A stretch of DNA of 64,000 nucleotides from Pinus tabuliformis. Taxonomy: Eukaryota; Streptophyta; Pinopsida; Pinales; Pinaceae. Both the position numbers and the translations under genes were made by a program. Location: positions 726,738,300-726,802,299 of the forward strand of contig CM062812.1 of the NCBI GenBank assembly GCA_031772625.1. Reading direction: 5' to 3'. Under the pieces are notes generated by a model. It saw only the letters and a program-made list of their open reading frames with translations. It was not told the DNA's origin and ran no database searches. Positions 12,250 to 23,800 of this stretch are shown here, piece by piece; the stretch's first letter is position 1, and each line of letters begins with the position of its first letter.

Positions 12250-12870
12250 CATTAGGGACATTTTGATGTCTAAAATGGGCCTCATGAGGAAATTATAAAA
12301 TAATAGTGGAAATAATAAAATAAGGTTAGTTACATCATCAAGTTTTAGAAGGAAAAAAGAAAAGACTGTTTTTTGAAATCGTACTTATCTCCCTATGGAT
12401 TTATGCAAATTTCGAGCGGAAACACTCGTTAGATGCATACTTTGATTCCTCATCTAAGGAGTAGCCATGTTTCATGCTTTTGATGGACCATACTACACGA
12501 AAACTGAGAATTACATGAAAAATGTGATTACAATCATGTTTTTCATGTATTTCTTATTTTTTGTGTAGCAGGATCCATCGAAAGTATGCAACATTGTTAA
12601 TCTTTGTATGAGCAATTAAAATTTTCATCCAACAACTACTCTTGCTCAAAATTTGAGTAAAACTTTAGGGAGATATGTTGAAAATACGAGTTGAAAAAAT
12701 ATTTTTATTATTTTATTATTTTTGAATCCTTTTACTTTTTTACTCAAAAAATGGTGAATTATCCCCCATGGTTGACATCATCATCTTGAATCCTATTGGT
12801 CTTATAAAGTTTATTTCGGTTGTACATTTTTCTTAGGAGGCCCATTTTAGACCTAAAAAATCCCCTAATG
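12250..12870. mobile_element. 620-bp foldback element with long inverted repeats
   Basis: The two halves are near-complete imperfect inverted repeats. The outer left arm starts cattagggacattttgatg and continues tctaaaatgggcctc; the outer right arm is the complement (gaggcccattttagacct, ending cccctaatg). Inner arms also pair: catgcttttgatgga and actacacgaaaactgag on the left against ttttttgtgtagcaggatccatcgaaagtatg on the right, and ctccctatgg with ttagggaga. The loop is near 12535. No coding capacity. It fits a foldback or large MITE-type non-autonomous DNA element; the superfamily is undetermined. Confidence 0.75.
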
Positions 12871-13565
12871 TTTTCCTTCAATGTTTTCACTACATACACC
12901 ACCCTCTGATGATTCTAATCTGGTCCCTATACCTCCTATGATTTTTCTTAGTTCCTGAATGTAATGTGAAGTCTTGATGTGGACTGAAGGGAGAACTACA
13001 AGAAGTGGATCCCTCTTGTAGGAGCTTGCATAATTACAACATAATCCTGAACCATTTTTTTTTACAGCTTCATGTAGAAGATCCAGTCACCCTGAGGCAT
13101 CATGAGGCCATCTCTAAAGATGAGAAGCGACACACCATCCCTAAAGACCATATATCAGATCATCCACCCATTTCAAAAGTAGTAGAATGAGCACTAAAAA
13201 GAAGCTTGCACAACAATAAAAATAGGGATTTCATCAATCAAGGATCACCATGCTATGAAAACCTGTGTGGAAGCAAACAAAGGAAATCAACACCTTAAAA
13301 ATCATCCTATTATGAACCCAAGTAGTAGCATGCAGGCATTTCCAACAATTCGACATCATAGGTAGGATCACGTATGACACCCCTCACCTCTTCTCTATGC
13401 ACATAATGGAAAAAAATGTGTTTAATGATTGAGAATGGAAGGAGGCTCTTTGACCATGACTTCGTAGTGTCTTGCTTCAATGCAATTCCACCTAAAATAT
13501 ACCAGGAAAATTGGGAGTTTGAGATTAATGTTAGAGAGGAAAGTCAATAACATTCAGATTCAGAG
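12871..13565. other. No recognised gene
   Basis: Short, interrupted frames only. The frame at 13005-13190 has no recognisable domain. Confidence 0.4.
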
Positions 13566-13904
13566 TTGTGGCAAAACTTGTTAGGTTTGGTGTTGGACCC
13601 TAGGCACACCAAGGGTAGGAAGAAACAATATATGAACTCAGTTGTGCTTCATTGGAAAAAGAAGACATTGATAGGCTTGGTTATGAGGGGTAAAGACTTG
13701 GATAAGTACAAAATTTTCACCTCTCTCAAGGATGTTAAAAGGATGCTTAGAAACCTGCAAATATGTGTGACTAAAATTAATGCATGTCTGGTGCATGTGG
13801 AGCGACACGTTTCTTGCGAATTTGATGGCAGGGACATGAGGGATCCCCCTGGCTCTAGTGCAAGTGTTCTAACAATTGTGTCATCCTCAAATAGTGATAA
13901 GTGA
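13566..13904 (+). other. 112-codon open frame, unidentified
   Basis: An open frame with mildly basic N-terminal half and a Ser-rich acidic C-terminus (SSASVLTIVSSSNSDK). A helix-like stretch KDVKRMLRNLQICVTKI might form a short coiled coil. No family is recognised, no promoter or partner is visible, and the surroundings are transposon debris. It may be a remnant of an element's extra ORF rather than a host gene. Confidence 0.2.
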
Positions 13905-16473
13905 AAAAGGGTGTTGGGTGGCACAATCTGAGACTCTCTTTAAGCTTTTGGTTTTGTCTCTGGCACACCCCTAGATGCATTTGGATCTACATTTACAACA
14001 ACATGGCATGGTCATCATTGTGTGCTTTTATGACATGTGCATGTTTCTCTCCTTTTTTCTCGAGAGTTTCCTCTCTTATCTATTCTTTGAAGTGCAAGGT
14101 GGTATATGGTTGTTAAATTCTAAGTGTAGTATGCTTATTTTTGGGCTAGCATTAGTGGTTTCCTCTTTACTGGATCAACAATTTTAGCAGTGGCATTTTG
14201 GGCTCTTCAGTCGTGACTCATTGGATGGTTTCTATGTATTCCAAGGAGTTTTTTGGTGTGGGAATTTGTTTGACGCTCCTGTGTGGTCAATTTTCTCTAG
14301 CTTTGGTGTATAACTTGCATGTCGAGGAGACCACGCCTTGTAAGCCCCTGATGCACTGTTATTTTGTTTATGAAGTTCTCTTTGGCTCATCTAGGCGACA
14401 TGGGTTGAGGGTTGAGCCTCGGTGCTCCCTCTATGCCCTGGTGTTATCAATGTAATCCAATTTTCATTAGTAATATAAAGTCTCATAATTTACAAAATAA
14501 AATAAAATCATTACTTATTTTCTTATTGGTTTTTGTCAAATTTCAAGTGTACAAAATTATTGTATATAGAGTTAAATTATACATAATACAGGTACCCACT
14601 TTACATACATTTGGTAAACTCACATAGATATAAACAAGAAATACATGAAAAAAATTATTCCTAAAATCATGGATTTCCAACTTTATCATAGATTTACTAA
14701 AAATGTACTTATTGGATGCATAGTTTAATTATGTATACAATAAATCTTTACATTAATTTGAATAAACTTATAAAAAGCAAGACAAAAATATCATTAAAAA
14801 AATAATTTTATTATTTCCCATTTAAAACTTCATAACATTTATTCTATTATATTAACATATATTTCATTATTTTCCTAAAAAAACTATTTTAAATTTAAAA
14901 CCTCAATTAAAAATTTATTTTTTGGCAAAATAAATAAATAAATTACATTTTTTTTTCTCATGTATTTTTAAAGATTACATACAAACCATTTAACCTAAAA
15001 TTTAAGAATTGAGGAATTACTTTTTAAAACTAAAATAGTTTTTCTGATATATGCATATATCTCAATGCATCGTTTAATGACCAGGGTACTCATCCTAATT
15101 ATAATATTCTCTCTATTTTATCATTTTTTTACGCTTATGAAAAATCTCATCTAAGCGTTGTAGCGATCTACTTTCACATCAATCGAAATGAGAGATCAAT
15201 TTTCACATTGATCGAAATGTTTTAAGATTAAATTTAATTGGCATCCTAATTGTACACTTCCGGATTGTCTCTAAAGTCATGCTAAATAGCATGAGCTCGA
15301 TCTCGAAGGAAAATTTCCTCAAATTTGTTCCTAATGGGAAATGGGAAATTTCTTGAATTCACATAAGTGTTGATGGCAAATTTCTTGAACGCACACAAGA
15401 ACACTTCTGGTATATAATTCTTAACACTTCCATATGGTTCAAAGAATATGTAAAGTGGTGACATATTGAAGTTGTAGAAATAACTTCACATTCCAGTAAT
15501 CCGACTTCGTCCATGCTATCAGAGAAGATTGGTCGAGTATAAGGGTGAAGTGGACTTGGACCTCTACTTCTTTTACATTTTCCAGTCAGCATCTTTCTTC
15601 TTGGTAAATAGTGGCTTCAATATCTTTACTGACATCTAGTTACTGACTTCGCAGATTCGTGGTTACTTCTGACCATTGTCATCGTGCCAACTAGGCTTTC
15701 TCAGTGACTGATAATATGATGACTAGACATTCTCCACAAGATAAAAAATATCCTCGACTGTTAATGAAATCGTTCGAGAGATTTATGGACAAAGCTTTGG
15801 TATAATCTAAACTACGAATCTCGTTGACTTAAATCTTTGTCTGATCACTGAGAAAGTGAAAGCACATAAACTTCTAGGAATGACCTTAGAAATTGTAGAA
15901 CACATTTCTGATCTAACAAATTATGCAGTCAATATATTCATCTCAGCGTATGTCGAATAGAAGGGTTGCTAGTGGAAAATAAAAATATAACCAAATCGAA
16001 TATTGAAGTGTAAGATACGCTTGCGAGACATCAAGTGATACGGCAGTAACTTTGACTTTGCTTTTGTTATATTTCTTATCATATAACTGAACATTGGCCT
16101 TACCCGCAGCTTGTTTCAAACCCATATTCACTGCTTTCTAATTCTAGGCTAAGAATCTAATCCTGAACAGAATCTCAAAATCAAAATATAAATACAGATA
16201 GATCCTAAACTTTCAAATGTAATAATCTACAAGGTGGATATTCAGGGGGCAGTGTAGGACGATATTTCTTGCATGCATATACAAATTTTCTAAATATTGT
16301 ATAACACTCCTCTTTATAAACGCTACACTCACACTGACAATAGGGGATGGCTTCCATGGTGTTCCACCAAATACAGCTACTGTAGTTCCACTAAAGTTTA
16401 TACATATTTCCTATATACAATAATTATAATTACGGAAAAGCTGCCATGCCCATACACTGGTGAGAAAACTGAG
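13905..16473. other. Intergenic DNA downstream of the LBD gene
   Basis: No gene is recognised. The part at 14440-15100 is very AT-rich. The part nearest 16473 should contain the 3' untranslated region of the LBD gene on the minus strand, but I could not place a canonical AATAAA signal. Confidence 0.4.
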
Positions 16474-17063
16474 TCACCGCAGATACCTCTCCATGAACTG
16501 ACTGGAATGGGCTTCCCTGCAACGGAGGTTATCAGCTAACAATATGCGAGTAGGAGAAGTGGAGCCTTGATAACCAAGGGTAAGCTCTAGCTTTACAGCA
16601 TTACATGGAGCTTCAGCTTCAGGATGACTAGTTTCGAGGTTCCAGATCAGATCGTGGCAGTACTCCATCTCTGCTCGATCATTAGTAACGAATTCATTTG
16701 GTTGCAGTTCTGTGCTTGATTTACTATTGTTTGCTGCTCTCTGTAAGCTGTTTGTTACTTCATACCAGCGGTCAGATTTGCTAGTCGAAACAATATGAGA
16801 CTTGTTAATCAGTGCACTCTTGCGTAGTTTTCGTTTGGGTTTTGCACGCGAGACGCGCTTGAATCGGTCTTTGGCTTTTACTCTGTGCAGCTCGCTGGCC
16901 ATGGCTTCGATAGGGACAACATGAGACGCCGAATTTCCCTGCAGGATGCTTTCCACTCCCGATTGACACACTGCCCAGTTCCCCGACCACACAAGTCCTA
17001 CTGAACCAAATATTGGATCCAACATCCTGCCGCATGCATCATATAAAAGAGACCGGAACATAG
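16474..17063 (-). CDS. Class II LOB-domain (LBD) transcription factor, exon 2
   Basis: This exon encodes residues 64-259. It completes the LOB domain (MFRSLLYDACGRMLDPIFG, then SVGLVWSGNW and CQSGVESILQG), whose wording is diagnostic for class II LBD proteins (the LBD37-42 group). The acceptor is gattggtgcag|CT at 17064/17063; joined to exon 1 it restores the expected Pro-Ala-Met-Phe junction in frame. A Lys/Arg-rich segment at about residues 126-145 may be a nuclear localisation signal. LELTL at residues 222-226 is an EAR-like LxLxL repression motif, as class II members often carry near the C-terminus. The stop is TGA at 16474-16476. The predicted protein of 259 residues fits the family. Class II LBDs are nuclear DNA-binding regulators linked in angiosperms to nitrogen and anthocyanin control; that role is knowledge of the family, not shown here. 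Confidence 0.93.
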
Positions 17064-17464
17064 CTGCACCAATCACCACAAAGAATAAGTTATACGAAAC
17101 TAGAAACTAAAGTTTTCAGTCTTATACGAAACGTTTTTTGGATTTTTTTTTACCTTACATGGAAAATAAAAATAATTGTTCAGAGCCTTTTTGGGCTTTT
17201 GGTTATGGTCGGAGATAATGAGTACCAGTTACACTCAGTTTATAGATTCGGCCAGTTTACAGAGATTCCCTCTGTCTATTTATCAGTTATTTGGTTTTTG
17301 GTTATCTAAAAGCTCTATGTATAGTTACCAAGTTTAATTCAGATTTAATATAGTATTATAAAAATATGGATGAAAAATTTCCAATTCACAAAAAGTCTCG
17401 GTAACTTGAATATATACATTTATCTTCCTCTCACAATGAGTTTTTTTTGTTCGTGTTCTTCTCG

Positions 17465-17612
17465 ATTCATTTTAAATTTGATTCATTCTCAATTTTGAAT
17501 AATTTCTGATAAATCTAAACAATATAACAACTTTACAGATTCATTTTAAATTTGCTTCATTCCCAATTTTGAATAATTTCTGATAAATGTAAACAATATA
17601 AAAACTTTACCG
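17465..17612. repeat. 74-bp tandem duplication
   Basis: Two adjacent copies beginning attcattttaaatttg, at 17465 and 17539, differ at only a few positions. Confidence 0.85.
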
Positions 17613-19260
17613 ATATATTTAATCAAAGAAAAACCTCATTTCTTTTTCCAAAACTCTGTTTTTTTCCAACGTTAAACTCTTTTTTTTTCCAAACATAAAT
17701 CTAAGATTGTTGGTTAGTTTCAAATCCAAAATTCTTCCTGATAAATAAAGGCATATTTAGAAAACCAACAACTCCTTACCTGATCAGCGCACTTTCGCAA
17801 ATTCTCTCTTTCCTTACTTTCTTGACTTCCAGCCGTAAAATACAATAGTGAAAATGAAAAATGAGAATTTTTTTTCAATTTCCCGACTATTTCCCTTTCC
17901 TTTCCTTTTTGGGTGCAAGCCGCTGTCTATTTTTGTTCAGATGACTACGGAATTAGCATCTTATGCTTGCTCATGAACAAATCCTTGTGAGTAAACTACT
18001 AATCATGTATTTTCAGGTGAATCAGATCCAATTTCATTGAGAATAGTATTCAAATTGACGAATGGCGAATTCGATAATGATACCAATTTGATAATGATGC
18101 TGGAGAGTAGCTCAATTGCAGATGCCAATCCATTTCAAAATTTTCAAAATATTTTAATATTCATTAAATTTTCAAAATATTTTAAACCTGCAATCCAATT
18201 AAAATGAACTTAGTTAACATGGTAATTTATATTATCTATATTTTTCTTTTAACACTAATAAAAGAAGTATTCTGGTCCATTTTGAATCCTATGCTTAAAA
18301 TCCTAAGTAAAAGAATGCACGGGAGCAAAAGTAAAAATATCATGATCTTAGTTGGTGTCACAAGGTTTACATCTGAGACTTAGCAAATGCTATTTAATAT
18401 TTAATGTCAATATATAATTTTACTAAATAATTTCGTTTTGTCGTTGAAAACATTCATCACACTCTGTAATATAGTTTTTAATCTACAATTAATTTATTTC
18501 CTAGATTTTGAAATAATTTTTTTTGGAGTGGATAAAAGGGTCCATGTGAATATGACTGGGAAATTCCCTCCTATAAATGAGAATGAATATATTTTCTTCA
18601 ATGTGTTATGAGGTGACCATTTTGATAAACCTACAATGATATTACAAATCTTATATGGTAAAAAAACACAATTTCTAAATTTTCTTCATAATTTACTAAT
18701 CCAATTTTTTTTCACATTTGCCAATAAGTTATGGATTTTGTTGATTCATTTTTAATGAAATATTTCTTTAGTTAGCATGTGTTTCTATGAATATAACTAT
18801 AAAACTGTCATTCCTTAATGTAACATAGTAACAATAGATAATACAACAATAAATGTATAAAAATCTTGTAATAAAACAAATATTCTCATCTACAAATGGG
18901 ATACTCTACACCATCCATGACTACGTTAATCTTAGTGCAATGTTTTTCAAATCTCTAACATAGCATCAAATTTTTTCCATATAATTTTTATTTACTTATT
19001 TTAAATCAATTTATTAATTAAATCTAATCATCTATTTAGCAATTTCATTTATATTTCTCACATGAAACTCTATTTTTCTATTCTGTATTTATTAAACTTA
19101 TTATCATATCACTTTTATATGAATTAAAACCAACAGAGAGAAAAACCAAAACTTCTCCCATCAAAAAGTAAACCCTGTCATTTTGTTTCTCTGTTACTTT
19201 TTTTCCCTCAATGATTTAAATGACATTACACTTTGTTTCCGTTTATTACTTTTTTTCATC
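17613..19260. other. AT-rich intron sequence
   Basis: No gene or clear mobile element is recognised in this part of the LBD intron. Confidence 0.5.
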
Positions 19261-19336
19261 AAAGATTTTATACAGGTTATTATACCTCGTTTTTCAACAA
19301 AGATTTTATACAGGTTATTATACCTCGTGTTTAAGG
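19261..19336. repeat. 38-bp tandem duplication
   Basis: Two copies of aaagattttatacaggttat followed by tatacctcgt start at 19261 and 19299. Confidence 0.9.
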
Positions 19337-20000
19337 TTTAAGGGGCCACTCTAACAGACCTCCCGGGGATAGACTGAGATGGCATGGAATGGCAATTTCT
19401 TTACCTTTTATCAGTTATGTTTTTATGCTAGTATAGATTATACATGGTAACCCGTTGTAATAAATTTGACAATCAAAGTTATCATGGAGTTAAGAGCAGG
19501 ATGGTTATCGACATAAGAGCATTGGGTATTGCTTACACCGAAACAAAGATGAATGCTATTTGGAAATGTGCCTTCCTCACAGAGAATTACACGGAAAATT
19601 TTGCATTCCGCAACCACCTTTGCTGACATCGATGAGAATTCCTACTTGTTCGTAGGCTGACAAGATCACTTTATTGACTTAAACAACTCTTTGAGAAGGC
19701 ATAACAACTTGTATCCTATGTACATTGTGAGAGGTATTGTTCTTCTAATCTTATGTATCCATAATGCTAGTGGTCCAAGAAGATCTAAGAATGTTAATGA
19801 ATTTTTTCTAACAGCGATTTCGAGATGACACACATAAAAAGCTTTTTATACTTTCGACTTTAGCCTTGTTATGCATGTTTTGTAGTCTGAAAATAGTGTA
19901 TTTTAGTCGTAAAGCCAGTGTGCTTTGGCTCTCGTTCGTAGATTAAAAAAATGCACGGATGAAGTTAACTAGACAATGTACTCCGTATACAAATGCTATT

Positions 20001-20319
20001 AGTGGATGGTGTCATTTACTGTGCACATAGTAGCCTTGATATTTGGTTGGCCGTTAGCCTTGTCTCAATATACATGAGAGAGCCTGGTGAATAGCGTTGA
20101 AGGAAACCTACATCGTTGAGATGTATGAAGTCGAAGCACTAGCTTAAGGTTTGTTCTTGAAGTGGATGGTGTCATTTACTTTACGGATAGCAGCCTTGGT
20201 ATTCGCTTTGTCGTTAGCCTTGTTTCAATATATATGAGAGAGCTTCGTGAATAACGTTGAAGGCAACATACATCGCTGAGTTGTATGACGTTTAAGCATT
20301 AGCTTGAGGTTTGTTCTTG
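20001..20319. repeat. 160-bp tandem duplication
   Basis: Copies start at 20001 and 20161 with agtggatggtgtcatttact. They share the internal phrases cgttagccttgt and gagagagc, and end in aggtttgttcttg. Identity is roughly 85 percent by eye. Confidence 0.85.
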
Positions 20320-20346
20320 CCGGGTACGGTTTCTTTAAGTTCCTTC

Positions 20347-20491
20347 CCTAGTTATATAGACATGGATTAGGTTGGAGAGTATGGTAATAGGAAATTTGGT
20401 TCTCATGTTTGATTTTGGTCCATTTTCACAGTCAACAAATTTTTTAGTAAGATGGGCAATAGATTTCTTTAGTAGGTTACAAAAACACAGA
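20347..20491. repeat. Flank repeat X, left copy
   Basis: About 145 bp starting cctagttatatagacatgga, immediately before the 5' LTR of the copia-type element. A diverged copy of the same segment follows the 3' LTR at 26553-26707. Confidence 0.75.
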
Positions 20492-20764
20492 TGTTCGAAA
20501 TAGTAATTACTCTCACATGAAGATCTAGTGAGATCCAAGTCGCTCAAGTGCAATTCAAATTTAGAGTGTGAGTTAATTAAGTCAAGTCAAATCAAGTTTG
20601 TTTAGAGTGTGAGTTAATTAAGTCAAGTCAAATCAAGTTTGTGTAATCAATTTAAAAGAGCAAGTCAAATGAAGTTTGTGCGATCAATAAAAGAACCACA
20701 ACCCGTGTTATCATATTGTTTGTATATGTCAATTGTGTGTCTGCGCTCCTTTGTATTTCCAACA
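20492..20764 (+). repeat. 5' LTR of the copia-type element
   Basis: The ends form the expected TGTT..AACA with the extended inverted repeat TGTTsGAAAT / ATTTCCAACA. A 41-bp tandem duplication (20560-20641, unit tttagagtgtgagttaatta) lies inside and is absent from the 3' LTR. Confidence 0.8.
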
Positions 20765-20767
20765 AAT

Positions 20768-20779
20768 TGGCATCAAAGC
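20768..20779 (+). promoter_or_regulatory. Degenerate primer-binding site
   Basis: tggcatcaaagc, two mismatches from the initiator-Met tRNA complement TGGTATCAGAGC, lies three to four bases inside the 5' LTR end. Confidence 0.55.
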
Positions 20780-21225
20780 GAGGTTACAAAGAGCGAGGGA
20801 GAGCGGATCAGTAGAAATCTGTGAGAGAGAAGATAAAAATATTTTTTCTTTTGGTTGAAGTTAGAACACACCCTTCCCTATTGTATATAAGTCGTTATAA
20901 CGCACAACGGCTCAACAACGAGCCGCGTTACAAGTTGTCAACTTACCGCTGTTCACATGCACGCTGATACCTTTCGGTGTTAGAAGCGTTAGGGCACTAA
21001 CGCGACAATCCTTGTTATGAAGAGTGTTAAACACATGCTCTTATTCATATGAGTCATGTTACTCTTCATAAAATCCAAAAGTCAAAAGGAGCGACATGGA
21101 AGATAGCCTTATACAATCAGGAAACCAGCTATAAGACAGAGGAAAGACAACATTCATGGGTTGCAAAGCGTGATTGAAGAAGATTAAGAAAACGAATCGA
21201 AAAGAAGAGGCAGATTTTGTTGCCA

Positions 21226-21600
21226 TGTTTAGAGAGGTTCAGGCTGCAGCCAAGGAATTGAGAATTCTAGTAGTAGACAAATAAATCGAGGTTGTTTTTG
21301 TAGCTTTGATTTGCTACCACCTCCTATGTTTACAGGTAAATATTTTGATCGTTGGGTTATCAAGATGCTAACTTTTCTTCGAGCTAAAGAATTAATTGAA
21401 TAAAAGTCTAACAACCCATATGATGAAGTATGCAATGCTTTAGCATTGAATTTTATAAAATAGGGATTGGATGAGAAATTTTTGTGCAAGGTTGTAAAAG
21501 CTATAACTTCCAAGGAAGCATGTAAGATCTTGGAAGAAGAATTTGGTGCAAGGGGGAGTGACATGCAACAATACTTTATGCCACAAGCATAGAAGTCAGT
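21226..21600 (+). pseudogene. Copia gag (UBN2-type) remnant
   Basis: In one frame from about 21317 the translation shows MFTGKYFDRWVIKMLTFLRA, then LALNFIK, then ITSKEACKILEEEFGARG. This is the usual copia gag order: a YxxW-IKM-T-LR motif, an A-L-I-L-F motif, and AKEAW-LE-EF. In-frame stops occur after LIE, in FIK*GLDE and after MPQA. The upstream part from the ATG at 21226 lies in another frame. It is non-functional. Confidence 0.75.
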
Positions 21601-21667
21601 CATAGATCTAAGAGTATATAAGCAAGACTCTAGGAAGACAATAGAGCTTGGAGAATCCCACTCCAAA

Positions 21668-22369
21668 GTGGATGATGGTCTTGAAGACTATAAAAGTGAA
21701 ACCCATTATGAAAACATGCATATGGATGAAGAAGACATAGAAAAGATTACAAAGAGAGAAGTTGAAGCCTCTGTGGATGAAATAGAGCAAGAGCATATAA
21801 ATTCTCAAGGACTCCACTATAACATGGATGGTGCAGATGATTGTGAATCCCATTGTGACAAAACACATGCAGATGATGACTGCAAAGTAAGATGTGGATT
21901 CATGAATCTAGTTGTAGCTGATGGGTTTGGAATTTTCAATGAGAACATGCATGCTTGGATATTCCACTATAGGGTAGATGAACATTATGTTGATGATATG
22001 TGTGGTTTCTTTTATGAAACATGGATCGATTGTGGCAATATAGTAAGCACCATGTTTGATGAAGCATTGAAGGTTGAAGTTTCCCCTGTAGCATCAAGTT
22101 ATGAAACAATTGGAACTACTCATGAAGCAATATATGAACAAGCAACAACTCAATTTGGCATAGATAAAGTTATCAATAGAGCAACAAGTAGTTTGGTGGA
22201 TCCAATAATTAGAATTGTTGATGTTAAATTTGATGAAGATAATTTAACTGATGATGAGTGGTTGCACATGATGGAACATAAAGAATGCATTGATGTGTTG
22301 TTATTTGGTGAGAGAAGCACACTTGTGTCTGCAAGGCAAGCAGAAGACAATGGGTATGTAGCAGCATAA
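21668..22369 (+). CDS. 233-residue acidic ORF of unknown function in the copia-type element
   Basis: This frame runs in phase with the decayed gag just upstream, separated by stops. It encodes a strongly acidic protein rich in Asp, Glu and His with scattered Cys. There is a helix-like N-terminus (EEDIEKITKREVEASVDEIE), a central Cys/His cluster (HADDDCKVRC, MDGADDCESHC) and a neutral C-terminus. I recognise no domain, transmembrane segment or signal peptide. Coding-like sequence with several stops continues to about 22740, where the Ty3 element has inserted. It could be the degenerate C-terminal part of a gag-like product or a captured sequence. Function unknown. Confidence 0.45.
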   Translation: MDDGLEDYKSETHYENMHMDEEDIEKITKREVEASVDEIEQEHINSQGLHYNMDGADDCESHCDKTHADDDCKVRCGFMNLVVADGFGIFNENMHAWIFHYRVDEHYVDDMCGFFYETWIDCGNIVSTMFDEALKVEVSPVASSYETIGTTHEAIYEQATTQFGIDKVINRATSSLVDPIIRIVDVKFDEDNLTDDEWLHMMEHKECIDVLLFGERSTLVSARQAEDNGYVAA

Positions 22370-22741
22370 GTTTGTAAAGTAGTGGAAGATAAGGCATAGA
22401 AGGAAACTCTCAATGCAAACCATAAGGAATATATTTCTAACATTGATCTTAAGTGTGCATAGTACAAACATAAAGAAATACTACTTGAGGATGAAAGTGA
22501 AGAGAATGTCATGGGAGTTTCAGAAAACAAGGAAAAATGCATTAAAACCATTTTTCAGCAATGGAGTCAATAAGAGGTAAGATTATGCTATCAAGAAATA
22601 TGAAAGAAAGACAGTCAAGAATATGAAGCACAAAAAAGAGAGCAAAAGACACAGTTTGAAGATGAAAAGTTGTGGCAAAAATCCACAGTTGAATGAATAT
22701 TTAAAGAGGAAGTTGTAGAAGACAAAATCATATTGTTTTTC

Positions 22742-23362
22742 TGATCCGGATTTAAACAGGAACACAACAAAATACAAAGATATCCATATACACAAAAATG
22801 CAGTGGAAATAATACTTCATTTCATTAATGGAAAATACTGAAATATGCTTACAAACAGAATTGGAAATAAACCAGCTAGGGTGATGGTAGCTTTTCTCTG
22901 AGAAGAGATGTGGTGGCTATATGCCTCTGAACTCTGTTACAATGAGGCTCGAAGGCCTATTTATTGTTGAGAAACAATGGAAAACCCTTAACATTCCAAA
23001 ACCTAACCCTAGAAGATGAAACACCAAATTGTGGGCCCCGTTTGGGTAAATTGGTACATCAATTTCCTAGGGTTGTAACTTTGGCACCCGATCTCCGTTT
23101 GACGTGTATAATAGCTCGTTAGAAAGATCTATCTGAAAAATATAACTTTGGGAAGAGCAACATCAGTCCATGGACCCATGTTGCTCCCAGATTTCCAAAA
23201 AAATGTTGTTTAGGGCCTCAAAATGGCTTTGGAAGTTCAGGACTCAAAAAACTGCTAAAAATAGTAAACTGTGCTACAATTTAGGAAACTGAAAAGCTGA
23301 AAGGGACAGTTGTGGGGGTCCAGGTGAGATAGGTGGGTGGCCACCAACATCCACCTGGATCA
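22742..23362 (-). repeat. 3' LTR of Ty3 element
   Basis: 621 bp. Starts (plus strand) tgatccggatttaaac and ends ccacctggatca. It contains a segment of about 20 bp (tccatggacccatgttgctc region near 23168) that the 5' LTR lacks. Confidence 0.93.
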
Positions 23363-23375
23363 TTCCTCCGCCCTT

Positions 23376-23800
23376 AGGAAGCAATGGTCTTTATTATGTT
23401 GAGTTCTTCCATCTGCTGAACTTGGTCCCTGGTGAGCTGTTCTGCAATCTCTGATGTGTCCAGTAATTGTGGGAAGCATGGTCAAGGGTGGTACACATTG
23501 AACACTAGGTGCAAGCAAAGGAATGGAGGAATGTTGTGCTCCAAAGCATTATTTCCCACAGCGTTAGTAATGGTGTAAGGACCATGTCGGAGTGGTCTGA
23601 GCTTCTGATGGGTTATGGGAAGGCGTTCTTTCTGTCAATGCAACCAGAGTTTGTTGCCCACCTGAAACTTGTGTGGTACCCCTGCGGGTGAGGAGAAGTT
23701 GTCATGTTTTCTTTCATGACTATATCCCTCTGCGGATGCTGCTACGTGGAGGAACCCTTCGCGGGGGTCATGGATGTGGTGACGATCTACCCCTTTCTTT
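23376..23800 (-). pseudogene. Integrase C-terminus of the Ty3 element
   Basis: Read on the minus strand, the translation includes DPREGFLHVAA, HERKHDNFSSPAGVPHKFQV, then LPITHQKLRPLRHGPYTI and NIPPFLCLHLVFNV. These are the typical end of plant gypsy integrases, where K-L-RP-R-GPY is the GPY-type module. Stops interrupt it. It follows the protease directly, showing the internal deletion. Confidence 0.8.

Noticed and set aside
16805-17035. Open frame overlapping LBD exon 2 in another frame
   Set aside because: It is an alternative-frame shadow of the LBD coding sequence, which has clear domain homology and splice sites.
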